Shown: positions 1-7,573, counted from the stretch's first letter. The stretch: 64,000 nucleotides of DNA from Clostridium sp. D33t1_170424_F3 (GCF_015667585.1 NZ_JADPEG010000001.1:120450-184449), one strand, 5' to 3'. The notes: generated by a model not told the origin, from the letters alone. A program made the numbers and translations.

Positions 1-783
1 AATGACCGTTACAATATTCGGCGTGCCTGGATACAGTTCAATTTTTGCAGGGTCCTCTGCCGTACATTTTACGCCATACCACTGTCCGCGCATCTTTGTC
101 ACATCCATTGTGGTATCAATTGCAACCGGATTTGTTTTTGGCCAGTTATTCAGCCCTTCGTCACGCACAATCTGCGGATAATCTTTGAAACTGACATCTG
201 TATCACATTCGTTTTCCCCGCCTGTTGTAACGCCGGGCCACTCGCCCCCCGTTGCGGGAATATTATTTTGCCAAAGGCCGCAATCCAAATCCGGTTTTTT
301 GTATCCCGGCCGTGCATACCAGAATTCGTACTCTTTCAATTCATCTGGATAGATCATATGATCGTGCCAGGATTTATTGACATAATATCCGGCAAGATAT
401 CCAGCTTTTTTTAATCCGTCACAGACTGTCTTAATAATATCTGTGAGAACTCTACGAGATGGCATGCCATGCTTTTCCTTATAACCATCCGCATCCTCCA
501 TATCCAAGACCACCGGAAATAGAGGTTTTCGATCCTTAATCAGGCGCAGAATATGCGCCAGCTCACTCTTGGCATCCTCCGTATTTAAAGCGTAGCTGTA
601 TAGATACATTCCCCAGGGAACATCCAATTTTTCACATTCAGAAACATTGCCGGAAAACGTTGGGTCATCCTGACTGGCCAAATCTTTGCCATACCCGCAC
701 CGAAGCATAGCAAATTCCAGCCCACCCTTTTTCGCTGTTTCCCATTCCACATGGTTGTCCGCACTGACGTCAATTCCTTTCAC
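1..783 (-). CDS. Glycoside hydrolase family 25 lysozyme (3' end beyond the window)
   Basis: Open reading frame of 261 codons that begins with GTG at 783-781 and is still open at the left edge, so the C-terminus is missing. The GTG sits 7 nt after a GGGAGG ribosome binding site; an ATG a few bases upstream is out of frame. The N-terminus has the GIDVS motif of GH25 muramidases (Asp5) and the core has VVLDMED (Asp94, Glu96), the usual catalytic carboxylates. A later stretch matches the family pattern Y-V-N and WQ. GH25 enzymes cleave the glycan backbone of peptidoglycan. No signal peptide is visible at the N-terminus, so export would need another route or the protein could be released by lysis, as with phage or spore lysins. 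Confident on family, not on role. Confidence 0.85.
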   Translation of the reverse strand, partial: MKGIDVSADNHVEWETAKKGGLEFAMLRCGYGKDLASQDDPTFSGNVSECEKLDVPWGMYLYSYALNTEDAKSELAHILRLIKDRKPLFPVVLDMEDADGYKEKHGMPSRRVLTDIIKTVCDGLKKAGYLAGYYVNKSWHDHMIYPDELKEYEFWYARPGYKKPDLDCGLWQNNIPATGGEWPGVTTGGENECDTDVSFKDYPQIVRDEGLNNWPKTNPVAIDTTMDVTKMRGQWYGVKCTAEDPAKIELYPGTPNIVTVI

Positions 784-917
784 AATGCATCCTCCCTTAT
801 AAAGTTATAGTTGGAGTCTGTTTTCAGTATATGCAGACTCCCTTTCTCCAGTGCCTATGGTACCGGCAGCAATTTATTTTTCCTCCAAATGTCCTTTTAA
901 GGAAAGGAGGAAACCAT

Positions 918-1118
918 ATGAAATTTTATATCTGGCCATACCTTCCCGGCGGCCCCAACGGCCCTGGGACGCTTTTTCCTGGCTGCCTCCACGTCCCATC
1001 GCCTCCCCCGCCGCCGGGATGGTATACCCCGCCTCCGCAACCCGGACCCGTATTTCCTGGGCCACCTCCAAAGCCGCCGCACGGTCCGGTCCATCCGCCT
1101 ATACCGCCCCATCGATAA
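918..1118 (+). CDS. Small proline/glycine-rich protein, 66 aa
   Basis: The ATG at 918 is preceded by AAGGAGG with 7 nt spacing, which decides the start over an in-frame ATG at 831 that has no ribosome binding site. The product is about one third proline: an N-terminal hydrophobic/aromatic part with GGPNGPG, one Cys, then PPPPPG, PGPVFPGPPPKPP and a PHGPVHPPIPPHR-like tail. It lacks a signal peptide and a globular core. Proline-rich proteins of this size occur in spore coats and cell surfaces of Clostridia, but nothing here proves that. Its neighbours are a lysozyme (divergent) and another very small gene. Function not recognised. Confidence 0.6.
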   Translation: MKFYIWPYLPGGPNGPGTLFPGCLHVPSPPPPPGWYTPPPQPGPVFPGPPPKPPHGPVHPPIPPHR

Positions 1119-1192
1119 AATTGTTTAATCAGAAATATTTTCCTTAAATTTTTTGTATCCTCTCAGACAAAATAGTTTTGGGAGGTGTTGTT

Positions 1193-1360
1193 ATGGAAAA
1201 TATTTTCTCAAACTCTCAGGATGAGAATGCCTATATGGAAAGTTTGAAAGAATTGCCAAAGCAGTTTTCCGGCAGTACTGCGCTCTATAGTAACAGTGTT
1301 TTCGGCGTATCTGCAGAAGTCCGGCAGCAACTTGCTGAACACTTTGCAAACGAACCGTAA
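1193..1360 (+). CDS. Small hypothetical protein, 55 aa
   Basis: ATG at 1193 follows GGGAGG at good spacing; an upstream in-frame ATG at 1178 lies before this site and is less likely. The product is acidic and hydrophilic, rich in Ser, Asn, Gln and Glu, with no membrane segment or cysteine. It looks like a short cytoplasmic protein with one or two helices. A hairpin terminator follows its stop, so it is probably a single-gene transcript or the end of one with the proline-rich gene 75 nt upstream. I do not recognise a family. Confidence 0.55.
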   Translation: MENIFSNSQDENAYMESLKELPKQFSGSTALYSNSVFGVSAEVRQQLAEHFANEP

Positions 1361-1374
1361 AGCATCCTTTCCCG

Positions 1375-1420
1375 GCAAAGGCGATATCCGCAAGCGGCGG
1401 AACCGCCTTTGCCCTCTCTT
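1375..1420 (+). terminator. Terminator hairpin after the 55-aa gene
   Basis: GCAAAGGCG at 1375-1383 pairs with CGCCTTTGC at 1404-1412, with an inner CCGC/GCGG stem, followed by a pyrimidine-rich CCTCTCTTT tract. Confidence 0.55.
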
Positions 1421-1433
1421 TGCCGCTTCACAA

Positions 1434-1462
1434 TTGACAAAAAACAAAATTTATGGTATTCT
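1434..1462 (+). promoter_or_regulatory. Promoter of smpB (and possibly ssrA)
   Basis: TTGACA at 1434-1439 and TATTCT at 1457-1462 with a 17-nt spacer, 38 nt before the smpB start codon. Confidence 0.7.
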
Positions 1463-1500
1463 ATATAGCCACAGCAAAAATGGAAAAGGGAGGCTTTTTT

Positions 1501-1965
1501 ATGGCGGCCAAATCTTTGAAAACCATCGCACAAAATAAAAAAGCCTATCACGACTATTTTGTCGAGGAAAGCATGGAAGCCGGAATTGAACTGTGCGGTA
1601 CAGAGGTAAAATCTCTGCGGCGCGGGCAGTGCAACCTGAAAGATGCCTGGTGTTCAGTTGTCAACGGCGAACTGGTTGTCAATGGATTTCATATCAGCGC
1701 CTATGAGCAGGGCAATATCTTCAATAAGGATCCCATGCGCGTACGCAGACTTCTGATGCACAAACGGGAAATTATGCGCCTGTTTGGGCTTGTTAAACAG
1801 GACGGTTTCTCCTTGATCCCGCTTTCCGTATATTTTAAGGACTCACTGGTTAAAGTGCAAGTTGGTCTTTGTCGTGGCAAAAAGCTTTATGATAAACGGC
1901 AGGATTTGGCTGCAAAAGCAGCTAAACGTGATATTGACCGGGCGATGAAAGAGAAAAATCGTTAA
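1501..1965 (+). CDS. smpB: SsrA-binding protein SmpB
   Basis: 154 aa, the usual SmpB length. SmpB binds the tRNA-like domain of tmRNA and delivers it to stalled ribosomes for trans-translation. The family signatures are readable: an N-terminal [25 protein letters not shown] and a basic, disordered C-terminus with [12 protein letters not shown]. The start at 1501 follows GGGAGG; a longer in-frame reading from 1453 would overlap the promoter and is rejected. ssrA begins 12 nt after the stop, the arrangement seen in many Firmicutes, so the protein and its RNA partner are made together. Confidence 0.97.
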   Translation: MAAKSLKTIAQNKKAYHDYFVEESMEAGIELCGTEVKSLRRGQCNLKDAWCSVVNGELVVNGFHISAYEQGNIFNKDPMRVRRLLMHKREIMRLFGLVKQDGFSLIPLSVYFKDSLVKVQVGLCRGKKLYDKRQDLAAKAAKRDIDRAMKEKNR

Positions 1966-1977
1966 ATCCTTATATAT

Positions 1978-2325
1978 GGGGCTGTAAAGGTTTCGACGGG
2001 GGTTGTGAACCCTGGTAAGCGAGTAGCGGCGCGGACCCGCTTTAAAAGCCGCAATCTTAAAATTAAACGACAACAATACTGTTGCGTACGCAGCCTAATT
2101 AGGCTGCCGTCTCTACCGGGAGCACCGCGGCCCGGATAGAGGCGTCGATGAGCGGTGAACGTGAACAAGGGAACGCCTTTACCCCTGTCACGGCTTAAAG
2201 GCTACTAAAGCACTGAGCCTGCCTGTGGGCGTTGTGCAGAGGGAATGTGAAAACACCGGCTACACTCGTAGAAAGCCTGGGCAAGCGGTTCTCGGACAGG
2301 AGTTCGATTCTCCTCAGCTCCACCA
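1978..2325 (+). ncRNA. ssrA: tmRNA (transfer-messenger RNA)
   Basis: Acceptor GGGGCTG at 1978-1984 pairs with CAGCTCC at 2315-2321, followed by discriminator A and an encoded CCA ending at 2325. The 5' side has the typical GTAAAGGTTTCGACGG start, and the 3' side has the T-arm GTTCGATTC. A tag reading frame ends with codons for NDNNTVAYAA at 2066-2095 followed by TAA at 2096-2098; one or two codons before it may belong to the tag, since I cannot fix the resume codon. The YAA end fits a protease degradation tag. The stop codon lies inside a perfect 18-nt palindrome at 2090-2107. Confidence 0.96.
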
Positions 2326-2334
2326 AATCAATAT

Positions 2335-2380
2335 AATCCGAACCTAATTCCAATTGGAAATGGGTTTGGATTTATTGTTT
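2335..2380 (+). terminator. Terminator after ssrA
   Basis: AATCCGAACC (2335-2344) pairs with GGTTTGGATT (2363-2372) with one G-T wobble, an inner ATTCC/GGAAT stem, and a T-rich tail. Confidence 0.7.
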
Positions 2381-2402
2381 ATTTGAATGAAATAGGATAA
2401 GC

Positions 2403-2447
2403 AAAGCGGCGACGGTATGGAGTACATACTGACGCCGCTTTATTTCA
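2403..2447. terminator. Hairpin, probably bidirectional terminator between ssrA and the ATPase gene
   Basis: AAAGCGGCG (2403-2411) pairs perfectly with CGCCGCTTT (2433-2441); GTATG/CATAC extends the stem inward. A-rich and T-rich flanks suit termination from both sides. It sits downstream of the convergent ATPase gene. Confidence 0.6.
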
Positions 2448-2525
2448 GTTGCTCAAACACAGAACAAACAAAGCATAAGAAGCAAATATTGGTAAGCAAT
2501 TACATAATTATTCTATGCTAATATT

Positions 2526-4616
2526 TTAAGAAAAATAGACGCCTTTCGCCCGTTCAGTAATTTCATTATGCACATGGCCGTTAAGTTGCTTTTTATCAAC
2601 AAAGCCAAGTTCTTTAAGTTTACTTGTCCTTTTACCAATCAGTTGGTAACTTTTATCAATCAATTCTGATATCTCGTTTGCTCGCATTGGCCTATTTTCA
2701 CTATTAAGCGTTTGTAGTATTTCTAGCTCCGTTTCTTCAAGCATTAACTCTTGGTTAAGCGATTCTATTTCGTCTTTATAGTCATCCGCTAGATTAACCA
2801 CAATACATTGTCCCGCTTTACATTCTGGACATAACCATCCATACCGTTCAATAGCAGCTTTGTCATCCATTGGATGTGATGCTCCACATAATTTACAACG
2901 AATAGTTTGCTTTTTTGCCAAAAATTCTTGTAAAAGAGAGTTATATGAAAAACATCTTTGAACAAAATAGCTTCTATCATCACGCCTTCCCCGTGGATAT
3001 CCCCAAGGAATATTCTCGGCTTCACATAGGCCGTAGAATAAAGATATGATATAAACATCGTTTCCGTCTTTGTCTCTCATTTCATGATATCTGCTGATAA
3101 GAAAATTCAACTCAAGAGAGAGCAAAAAAGGTTCAAATTCTTTGCTTATAGCAAAATGACTTGCTGGAGGATTAGATAGTTCTTTAAAATAGGCTCCGCC
3201 GATCTCCCCTGTAATTATTTTGCGCCTGACATCTCTAGCCTCTTTGACGATAGTCCTCAATAACTCGTGTTGAACATATCTGTCAAGTTTTCTATCAAAT
3301 GGTTCCAGTGCAAATCTATTCATTTGATCAAAATATTTTTTTAATATATCTTCATAATACTTTTGGCTCGCTAATCTAATTATTGCTGGATTAATAGCTT
3401 GATTTCTTGCAATTCTGTCGTTAAAGCAGTAGTTCAATATAAACCCTATAATTCTCGGTACATTAAATGTACATTCAAAAAAGAGCCGCATATATTCATC
3501 TTCAGATACTTTACTATCAAAATAGTCAAAGAAATTCACTCCAAAAGCAGTAAATCGTTTGAGAAGTAACCTCTTAGTATAATCGATTGCTCTCCGCTCT
3601 GTATTCTGAATATCTCTGTCTTTATAAAGATGTGAAAAATCCAAATTTATTGTATCAACTTTACTTGGGTCAATTTTTCCATAATAAACTCTGTCAGGAT
3701 ATCCCGCTATTTTCAGTTTGATACTTTCATTACTTGCATTATTTAGTGGTGCCAAAATAATGTCAACAAATAATTTTTGATCTACAAAATTAATTTCGGA
3801 AAAATCATCAAAAAATATAAAGAGTTTATTTAATCCCAATTCTACTAAATAAATTTTAATTTGCTCTAATAAAGAAGAAAATGGATATGAACGTAAAATA
3901 GAGTCAGAATATTCTTCATATATTTCATTATCAGACAATAACTCCTCAAAATCTTTAGATGATATAGAAGCACCAAAATCGCTATTCAACGACGCCTTGA
4001 TTTCTCCTGCAGATGTTAACTGCTCTGTAGACTTGGATTGCTCTTTCCTTTTCTTTGTAATTGTTTGAAGTACAGGAATTTCTGACGATGAAAGCTTTCC
4101 GCTTCTTATATTTTTTTCGAGTTCACTCATATTTTTGATGGTTTCTACCATAACCCGCTTTTTGCCTAGTATTTTTTCCCACAAAGGCAATTTTTTCGCA
4201 TATAATTGTAACTCTTTTAACACATCAGAAATAATAGCACCTAAAAACTCTTTTCGTAAAAAATGCGTCCGTAAAACGTCTTCACTAACTTCAACATCTT
4301 TCAAGACTGGTACATCACAAGCCCCAATAAGATCATATATCGCCTTTACATCTAAATACACCGAAATGTTACTTTTATCGCGTCTCAAATCAGCTTGCGC
4401 TTTCGCAAAGACGGTACTTTTCCCTGTGCCTTTACGGCCTAATAGAAATGTAGTGGTGGGTGCCAACACTTGGTTAAGCACTGCGTTTGATGGTAAAGGA
4501 TCTACATATAAGCTGTCTATTGCAGGTGCGCCTAATTCATGTTCAAAATCCTTTAATTCTGCTCTACGATATTGACGGAGCGAATTTGATATTATTGAAA
4601 ATTTATTAATGTTCAT
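2526..4616 (-). CDS. P-loop ATPase with zinc ribbon and C-terminal winged helix (Sll1717-like)
   Basis: 696 aa. Walker A GRKGTGKST lies at residues 60-68 and a Walker B-like KLFIFFDD at 264-271, so this is an ATPase of the STAND/ORC-like P-loop type; the FLLGRKGTGKS context resembles the Sll1717-type ATPase family. A charged, probably coiled-coil stretch runs from about 150 to 240. Cys574, Cys577, Cys596 and Cys599 form a C-x2-C...C-x2-C zinc ribbon. Residues about 625-690 look like a MarR-type winged helix (ANEISELI...KRTSKLKELGFV). The gene is AT-rich compared with the core genome and sits alone between ssrA and a degenerate tRNA, a common place for acquired genes. No integrase or partner gene is next to it. 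A role in DNA-linked sensing or defence is inference only. Confidence 0.8.
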   Translation of the reverse strand: MNINKFSIISNSLRQYRRAELKDFEHELGAPAIDSLYVDPLPSNAVLNQVLAPTTTFLLGRKGTGKSTVFAKAQADLRRDKSNISVYLDVKAIYDLIGACDVPVLKDVEVSEDVLRTHFLRKEFLGAIISDVLKELQLYAKKLPLWEKILGKKRVMVETIKNMSELEKNIRSGKLSSSEIPVLQTITKKRKEQSKSTEQLTSAGEIKASLNSDFGASISSKDFEELLSDNEIYEEYSDSILRSYPFSSLLEQIKIYLVELGLNKLFIFFDDFSEINFVDQKLFVDIILAPLNNASNESIKLKIAGYPDRVYYGKIDPSKVDTINLDFSHLYKDRDIQNTERRAIDYTKRLLLKRFTAFGVNFFDYFDSKVSEDEYMRLFFECTFNVPRIIGFILNYCFNDRIARNQAINPAIIRLASQKYYEDILKKYFDQMNRFALEPFDRKLDRYVQHELLRTIVKEARDVRRKIITGEIGGAYFKELSNPPASHFAISKEFEPFLLSLELNFLISRYHEMRDKDGNDVYIISLFYGLCEAENIPWGYPRGRRDDRSYFVQRCFSYNSLLQEFLAKKQTIRCKLCGASHPMDDKAAIERYGWLCPECKAGQCIVVNLADDYKDEIESLNQELMLEETELEILQTLNSENRPMRANEISELIDKSYQLIGKRTSKLKELGFVDKKQLNGHVHNEITERAKGVYFS

Positions 4617-4930
4617 ATCGTTATCTCACCCCATACGATAAATAATAGTCTAATTATAGCATATTTTGGAACATTTACAATGCGTCTTTAAAATTCCTAA
4701 TTAAAGTGATACTTAACCCCTTATAACCATTAAAAAAGAATAAATGCTATTGATTCTATGAGCCACCCTGCAGATGAACTGCAGCAATCTGTTGATTCAA
4801 AGATGACCTATTATCAAGCCAACGGGTCTCAGTTAATAAAACCTGGTTTCATCTCCCTTAAACTGTATGGAATGGCTCTACTCTTCGCCCTTCAATCTCC
4901 CATAAATACGCACAAAACCAACTTGCACCA
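4617..4930. other. Non-coding AT-rich stretch upstream of the ATPase gene
   Basis: I see no convincing gene here. A 78-codon open frame starting at 4758 has no ribosome binding site and runs into a hairpin and a tRNA-like remnant, so it is not accepted. The ATPase promoter should lie in 4617-4700, but no near-consensus box pair stands out. Confidence 0.5.
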
Positions 4931-5045
4931 AAGAAACAAAAAGCCGCATGAACATTGTGTTCATGCGGCTTTTATCAGAGAAGAAAGGATTTGATCCTTG
5001 CGCCAGTTGTCCGACCCCCTTAGTGGGCGATCCATTCCCCCATTC
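4931..5045 (-). repeat. Degenerate copy of tRNA-Ser(GCT) 3' part plus its terminator
   Basis: This stretch aligns over its whole length with 7773-7890, which holds the terminator and most of the intact tRNA-Ser(GCT). Shared blocks include AGAAACAAAA, the hairpin stem, GAGAAG, GGATTTGA, CTTGCGCCAGTTG and CCGACC. The copy has several substitutions and small deletions, ends before the tRNA 5' part, and cannot fold into a tRNA. It is a directly oriented repeat about 2.8 kb from the intact gene. It could be an old attachment-site remnant of an element in tRNA-Ser or a decayed tandem duplication. Confidence 0.7.
4939..4974 (-). terminator. Hairpin duplicated with the tRNA-Ser remnant
   Basis: AAAAAGCCGCATGAAC pairs with GTTCATGCGGCTTTT. 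It is the counterpart of the terminator at 7781-7814 and still folds well although the adjacent tRNA copy has decayed. Confidence 0.6.
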
Positions 5046-5154
5046 TAAGTGAAAAAATCGCCTGAAGTCGCACTGGGGTGGTATTTATCTTGTAGCATTT
5101 CACATTTGCATAAATATCACTACAAAATTTTTACATATATTTTGCTGATAATGC

Positions 5155-5182
5155 TTGGTAAAAATATTTCACATGATATAAT
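5155..5182 (+). promoter_or_regulatory. Putative promoter upstream of the small ORFs
   Basis: TTGGTA at 5155-5160 and consensus TATAAT at 5177-5182, 16-nt spacer. Confidence 0.5.
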
Positions 5183-5226
5183 AAATTAAGAGTAGATTAT
5201 TTACTTGACAACAAAGGAGGGAACCT

Positions 5227-5250
5227 ATGAAGAAGTTTCTGTTTTACTAA
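5227..5250 (+). CDS. Very short ORF, 7 codons (leader peptide or decayed gene start)
   Basis: A strong AAAGGAGGG is followed after 5 nt by ATG and the peptide MKKFLFY, then TAA. The ribosome binding site is one of the best in the window, yet the frame closes at once. The Lys-Lys-Phe-Leu start is typical of signal peptides, so this could be the remnant of a secreted protein gene; a 15-codon frame from ATG at 5255 follows directly in another frame. Or it may be a real leader peptide. Confidence 0.3.
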   Translation: MKKFLFY

Positions 5251-5348
5251 GTGATGGCCCCAAATATAGCAATTTCTTTACTTTGGCGCATGTTGAATTA
5301 ATTAATTCAAAAATATTTTGAAATTCCGTCGAATCGTGTCACAAAACG

Positions 5349-5402
5349 CATACCTCCAGAGGTTATATTAGGTAGCTTTGCAAATTATATTTTGGAGGTA
5401 TG
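5349..5402 (+). promoter_or_regulatory. Inverted repeat that would sequester the ribosome binding site of the 51-aa gene
   Basis: CATACCTCCA (5349-5358) is perfectly complementary to TGGAGGTATG (5393-5402). The right arm contains the GGAGG of the following gene, 8 nt before its ATG at 5407. In RNA the 10-bp stem with a 34-nt loop would mask the site. Translation control by an RNA switch or ligand is inference. Confidence 0.5.
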
Positions 5403-5406
5403 TACA

Positions 5407-5562
5407 ATGAAAAGAAAACAAAGAAGACGGCGCACGAGGAACCTGGGCTACATCAACCATAGCTTGAATAACATACTGTTGAACCAAGCGTACATGTATA
5501 CCGTTTTGGAACGCATTGAGAAAAACACCAGCGGCGAAGTTCCCCGAAAATTGACGAAATAA
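5407..5562 (+). CDS. Small basic protein, 51 aa
   Basis: ATG at 5407, 8 nt after GGAGG; ends at TAA 5560-5562. The first dozen residues are an Arg/Lys cluster (KRKQRRRRTRN), followed by a helical stretch with Asn, Leu and Tyr and a hydrophilic end with Lys and Thr. This could bind nucleic acid or lie on a membrane surface. It lies about 100 nt upstream of the sigma factor gene on the same strand. No family recognised. Confidence 0.5.
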   Translation: MKRKQRRRRTRNLGYINHSLNNILLNQAYMYTVLERIEKNTSGEVPRKLTK

Positions 5563-5666
5563 TACATTTATTGCATCTTAAATATCTCATCTAATTATGG
5601 TATATGGTATAATCGAGATGTCATTTAAATGGTAAATATTTCAAACACGAACTGGGGAATTTCAAA

Positions 5667-6227
5667 TTGGTCATAATTGTTATCAACAATACAAAGATTA
5701 CGTTAGATGCATCATCGAAGATCGGCGATATTTTCTATGAAAAAGCAGGTATGATGTATTCTATCGCATTTGGTATTGTAAAAGACCCGCACGATGCAGA
5801 AGATGTTGTTATGGACGCAATTACTAAAATGCTGAGGTATTCTAAAGCTCTGATAAAATTGGATGATAATTCTTTACCGAGATATATCGCCATTATAACA
5901 CGGAACACAGCGAAGGCAAAGCTCAAGAAAAACAGTCGCAATCCTTGTGTAGACGGAGTGGAATATAGCGATGCGATCCTCAGCGATTCTTTGTATCATG
6001 ACAACACAACAGAAGATCTGTTTTTCTCAAAACTTGAAAACACGGAACTTTTGCACGCGCTTTCTCCAGATTACAGAGACGTATTAATTTTGAAGCAGCA
6101 TTATGGATTCAACTACCGGCAAATTTCGAAGCTGTTGAGTATAACAGAAGCGACGGCTCGCCAGAGATTTTCAAGAGTAGTAAAGCTGATCAAAGACACC
6201 TATGGCAGCAAAGGAGGCAATCGATGA
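5667..6227 (+). CDS. ECF-type RNA polymerase sigma factor
   Basis: 186 aa. Region sigma-2 spans about residues 25-90, with DPHDAEDVVMDAITKML as the core-binding helix; region sigma-4 spans about 125-178, with LSPDYRDVLILKQHYGF and the helix-turn-helix ISKLLSITEATARQRFSR. The start is taken as TTG at 5667 because no ATG with a ribosome binding site precedes region 2; the signal before it (GGGGA) is weak, so the exact N-terminus is uncertain. The gene overlaps the next one by 4 nt (ATGA), so sigma factor and membrane partner are translationally coupled. A TATAAT at 5608-5613 may be its promoter. Confidence 0.88.
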   Translation: MVIIVINNTKITLDASSKIGDIFYEKAGMMYSIAFGIVKDPHDAEDVVMDAITKMLRYSKALIKLDDNSLPRYIAIITRNTAKAKLKKNSRNPCVDGVEYSDAILSDSLYHDNTTEDLFFSKLENTELLHALSPDYRDVLILKQHYGFNYRQISKLLSITEATARQRFSRVVKLIKDTYGSKGGNR

Positions 6228-6937
6228 GCTATAAAGATGATTTGACAGAAATGCAGAAAAATTATCTGGCCGCCTTAGCTGTGAACCAGGAAAGGCTGAT
6301 AGAACTGCCCACGGAAGAAGAGATTCATGCGACTCCTATTCCACCAAGTTTAAAGATTAGGATGGATCAGCTTTTGAGCGACCATGAAAACAAACAGAAA
6401 ACCTCCCAGGTTAGAAAGCATTTTACCAAGATCGCAGCATGTATTCTGCTCTTTACAGTATTACCTTTGTCAATCGCTTTGTCTGTTAAAGCCAGCCGAG
6501 AAATTATTTTTCAATTCTTTGGAGGGTATTTCAGCATTACAGATCAACAAGAGAGTCCGCTCGGTTTGGACGCAAACATACCGTTGAGAAACTTTAACGA
6601 ACTATATTTACCTCAATGGATGCCTGAAAATTATATGGCAACCGAGTGGAGTAATTTAACTGATCCAATGACTATTGTTTATACAGGTAATAGCAGCAGA
6701 ATTAGATTTTTCCAAAGTTCTACTCGCTTAATTCAATTCGATGACAGCAATATAGAAAATTTCAATATGTATAAAGTAAACAGTCAGATTTATTTTTATG
6801 GCAACAAAGAAATTGCTGATGATTATCCCAATAAACTTATATGGCAAAAAGATGGATACTATTTTTCTTTGGAAGCTACAGAAGATCAGGGTGTTTTATT
6901 CAAAATTGCGGAAAGCATAAAATGGAAGGGAAATTAA
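6224..6937 (+). CDS. Membrane-anchored anti-sigma factor-like protein (DUF4367-like)
   Basis: 237 aa. A cytoplasmic N-terminal part of about 67 residues is followed by one transmembrane segment (about 68-88, AACILLFTVLPLSIALSV) and an extracytoplasmic domain of about 150 residues containing LPQWMPENY and a W-x-K-D-G-Y-Y-F-S-L end. The layout and the 4-nt overlap with the sigma factor gene point to an anti-sigma factor that holds it at the membrane. The outer domain resembles DUF4367-type domains often found in such proteins. The next gene begins 6 nt after the stop. Confidence 0.75.
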   Translation: MSYKDDLTEMQKNYLAALAVNQERLIELPTEEEIHATPIPPSLKIRMDQLLSDHENKQKTSQVRKHFTKIAACILLFTVLPLSIALSVKASREIIFQFFGGYFSITDQQESPLGLDANIPLRNFNELYLPQWMPENYMATEWSNLTDPMTIVYTGNSSRIRFFQSSTRLIQFDDSNIENFNMYKVNSQIYFYGNKEIADDYPNKLIWQKDGYYFSLEATEDQGVLFKIAESIKWKGN

Positions 6938-6943
6938 AAACAT

Positions 6944-7474
6944 ATGTTAAAGAAAATATTAATTAGTTTACTGGCGGCGTTTATGATGGCATCGTCCTGT
7001 ACATTGTTTGCAAGTGCTGCTCAGGTTTCGGAGTCTGTCGAATTTATTGTAACAGAAAACAGTATCAATTTCGTTTCTGATAATCTAAGCGTGGAACAGG
7101 TCGATTATTTAAGAGCAGTCAATAGAAGCGGCGTTGCGGAGGTAAATATTGAACCGCGCTTCAGGTTTATCAGTTCATGTGGTTTAGGGTTTAACCCGGA
7201 TGGAACGAGTGTGAATATTGTAGCATATACAAACTATTATCCAAGCCTTGCAGATTCCGCCTCTGCTGAAGCAACGTTAGAGAGATATGTGAACGGCTCC
7301 TGGAATTTTTACAGAAGATGGTCAGACACGTCCTATACAGATTTACCAGCTGCTTTTAATCATACCATCACAGTTCCTAAGGGTCGGTATCGTTGCTATA
7401 GTCTCCATACCGCTACAGATGGCTCATCTACAGAATCTAAAACAATTGACGCTGGAGAAAAAGACGTAGGTTAA
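6944..7474 (+). CDS. Secreted protein of unknown function, 176 aa
   Basis: A classical signal peptide (KK, then hydrophobic residues, then ASA about residues 24-26) is followed by a mature domain of about 150 residues with alternating beta-like segments, many Ser, Thr, Tyr and Asn, two Cys and no obvious catalytic motif. It is the third gene of the sigma/anti-sigma set and ends at a strong terminator, so it is likely both co-transcribed with the sigma factor and its output. It may be sensed by the outer domain of the membrane protein. I do not recognise a family with confidence. Confidence 0.65.
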   Translation: MLKKILISLLAAFMMASSCTLFASAAQVSESVEFIVTENSINFVSDNLSVEQVDYLRAVNRSGVAEVNIEPRFRFISSCGLGFNPDGTSVNIVAYTNYYPSLADSASAEATLERYVNGSWNFYRRWSDTSYTDLPAAFNHTITVPKGRYRCYSLHTATDGSSTESKTIDAGEKDVG

Positions 7475-7515
7475 GTGATCAGACTGTTCCTCTGTCTCTA
7501 TTTTACTGATACAAC

Positions 7516-7563
7516 AAAAAAGCAGCACAGCTACCCCATCACGGACGGCTGTGCTGCTTTTTT
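7516..7563 (+). terminator. Strong terminator of the sigma/anti-sigma operon
   Basis: A 16-bp perfect stem pairs 7516-7531 with 7548-7563 (AAAAAAGCAGCACAGC and its complement), with a T-run at the 3' end. Confidence 0.85.
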
Positions 7564-7573
7564 CTGTTAAAAC

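Noticed and set aside
4758-4994. Open frame of 78 codons on the plus strand
   Set aside because: No ribosome binding site, and it runs through the hairpin and into the tRNA-Ser remnant; composition is not protein-like.
2326-5045. Idea that the ATPase gene is an element integrated at ssrA
   Set aside because: No copy of the ssrA 3' end (CAGCTCCACCA context) was found on the far side of the ATPase gene, and no integrase is present.
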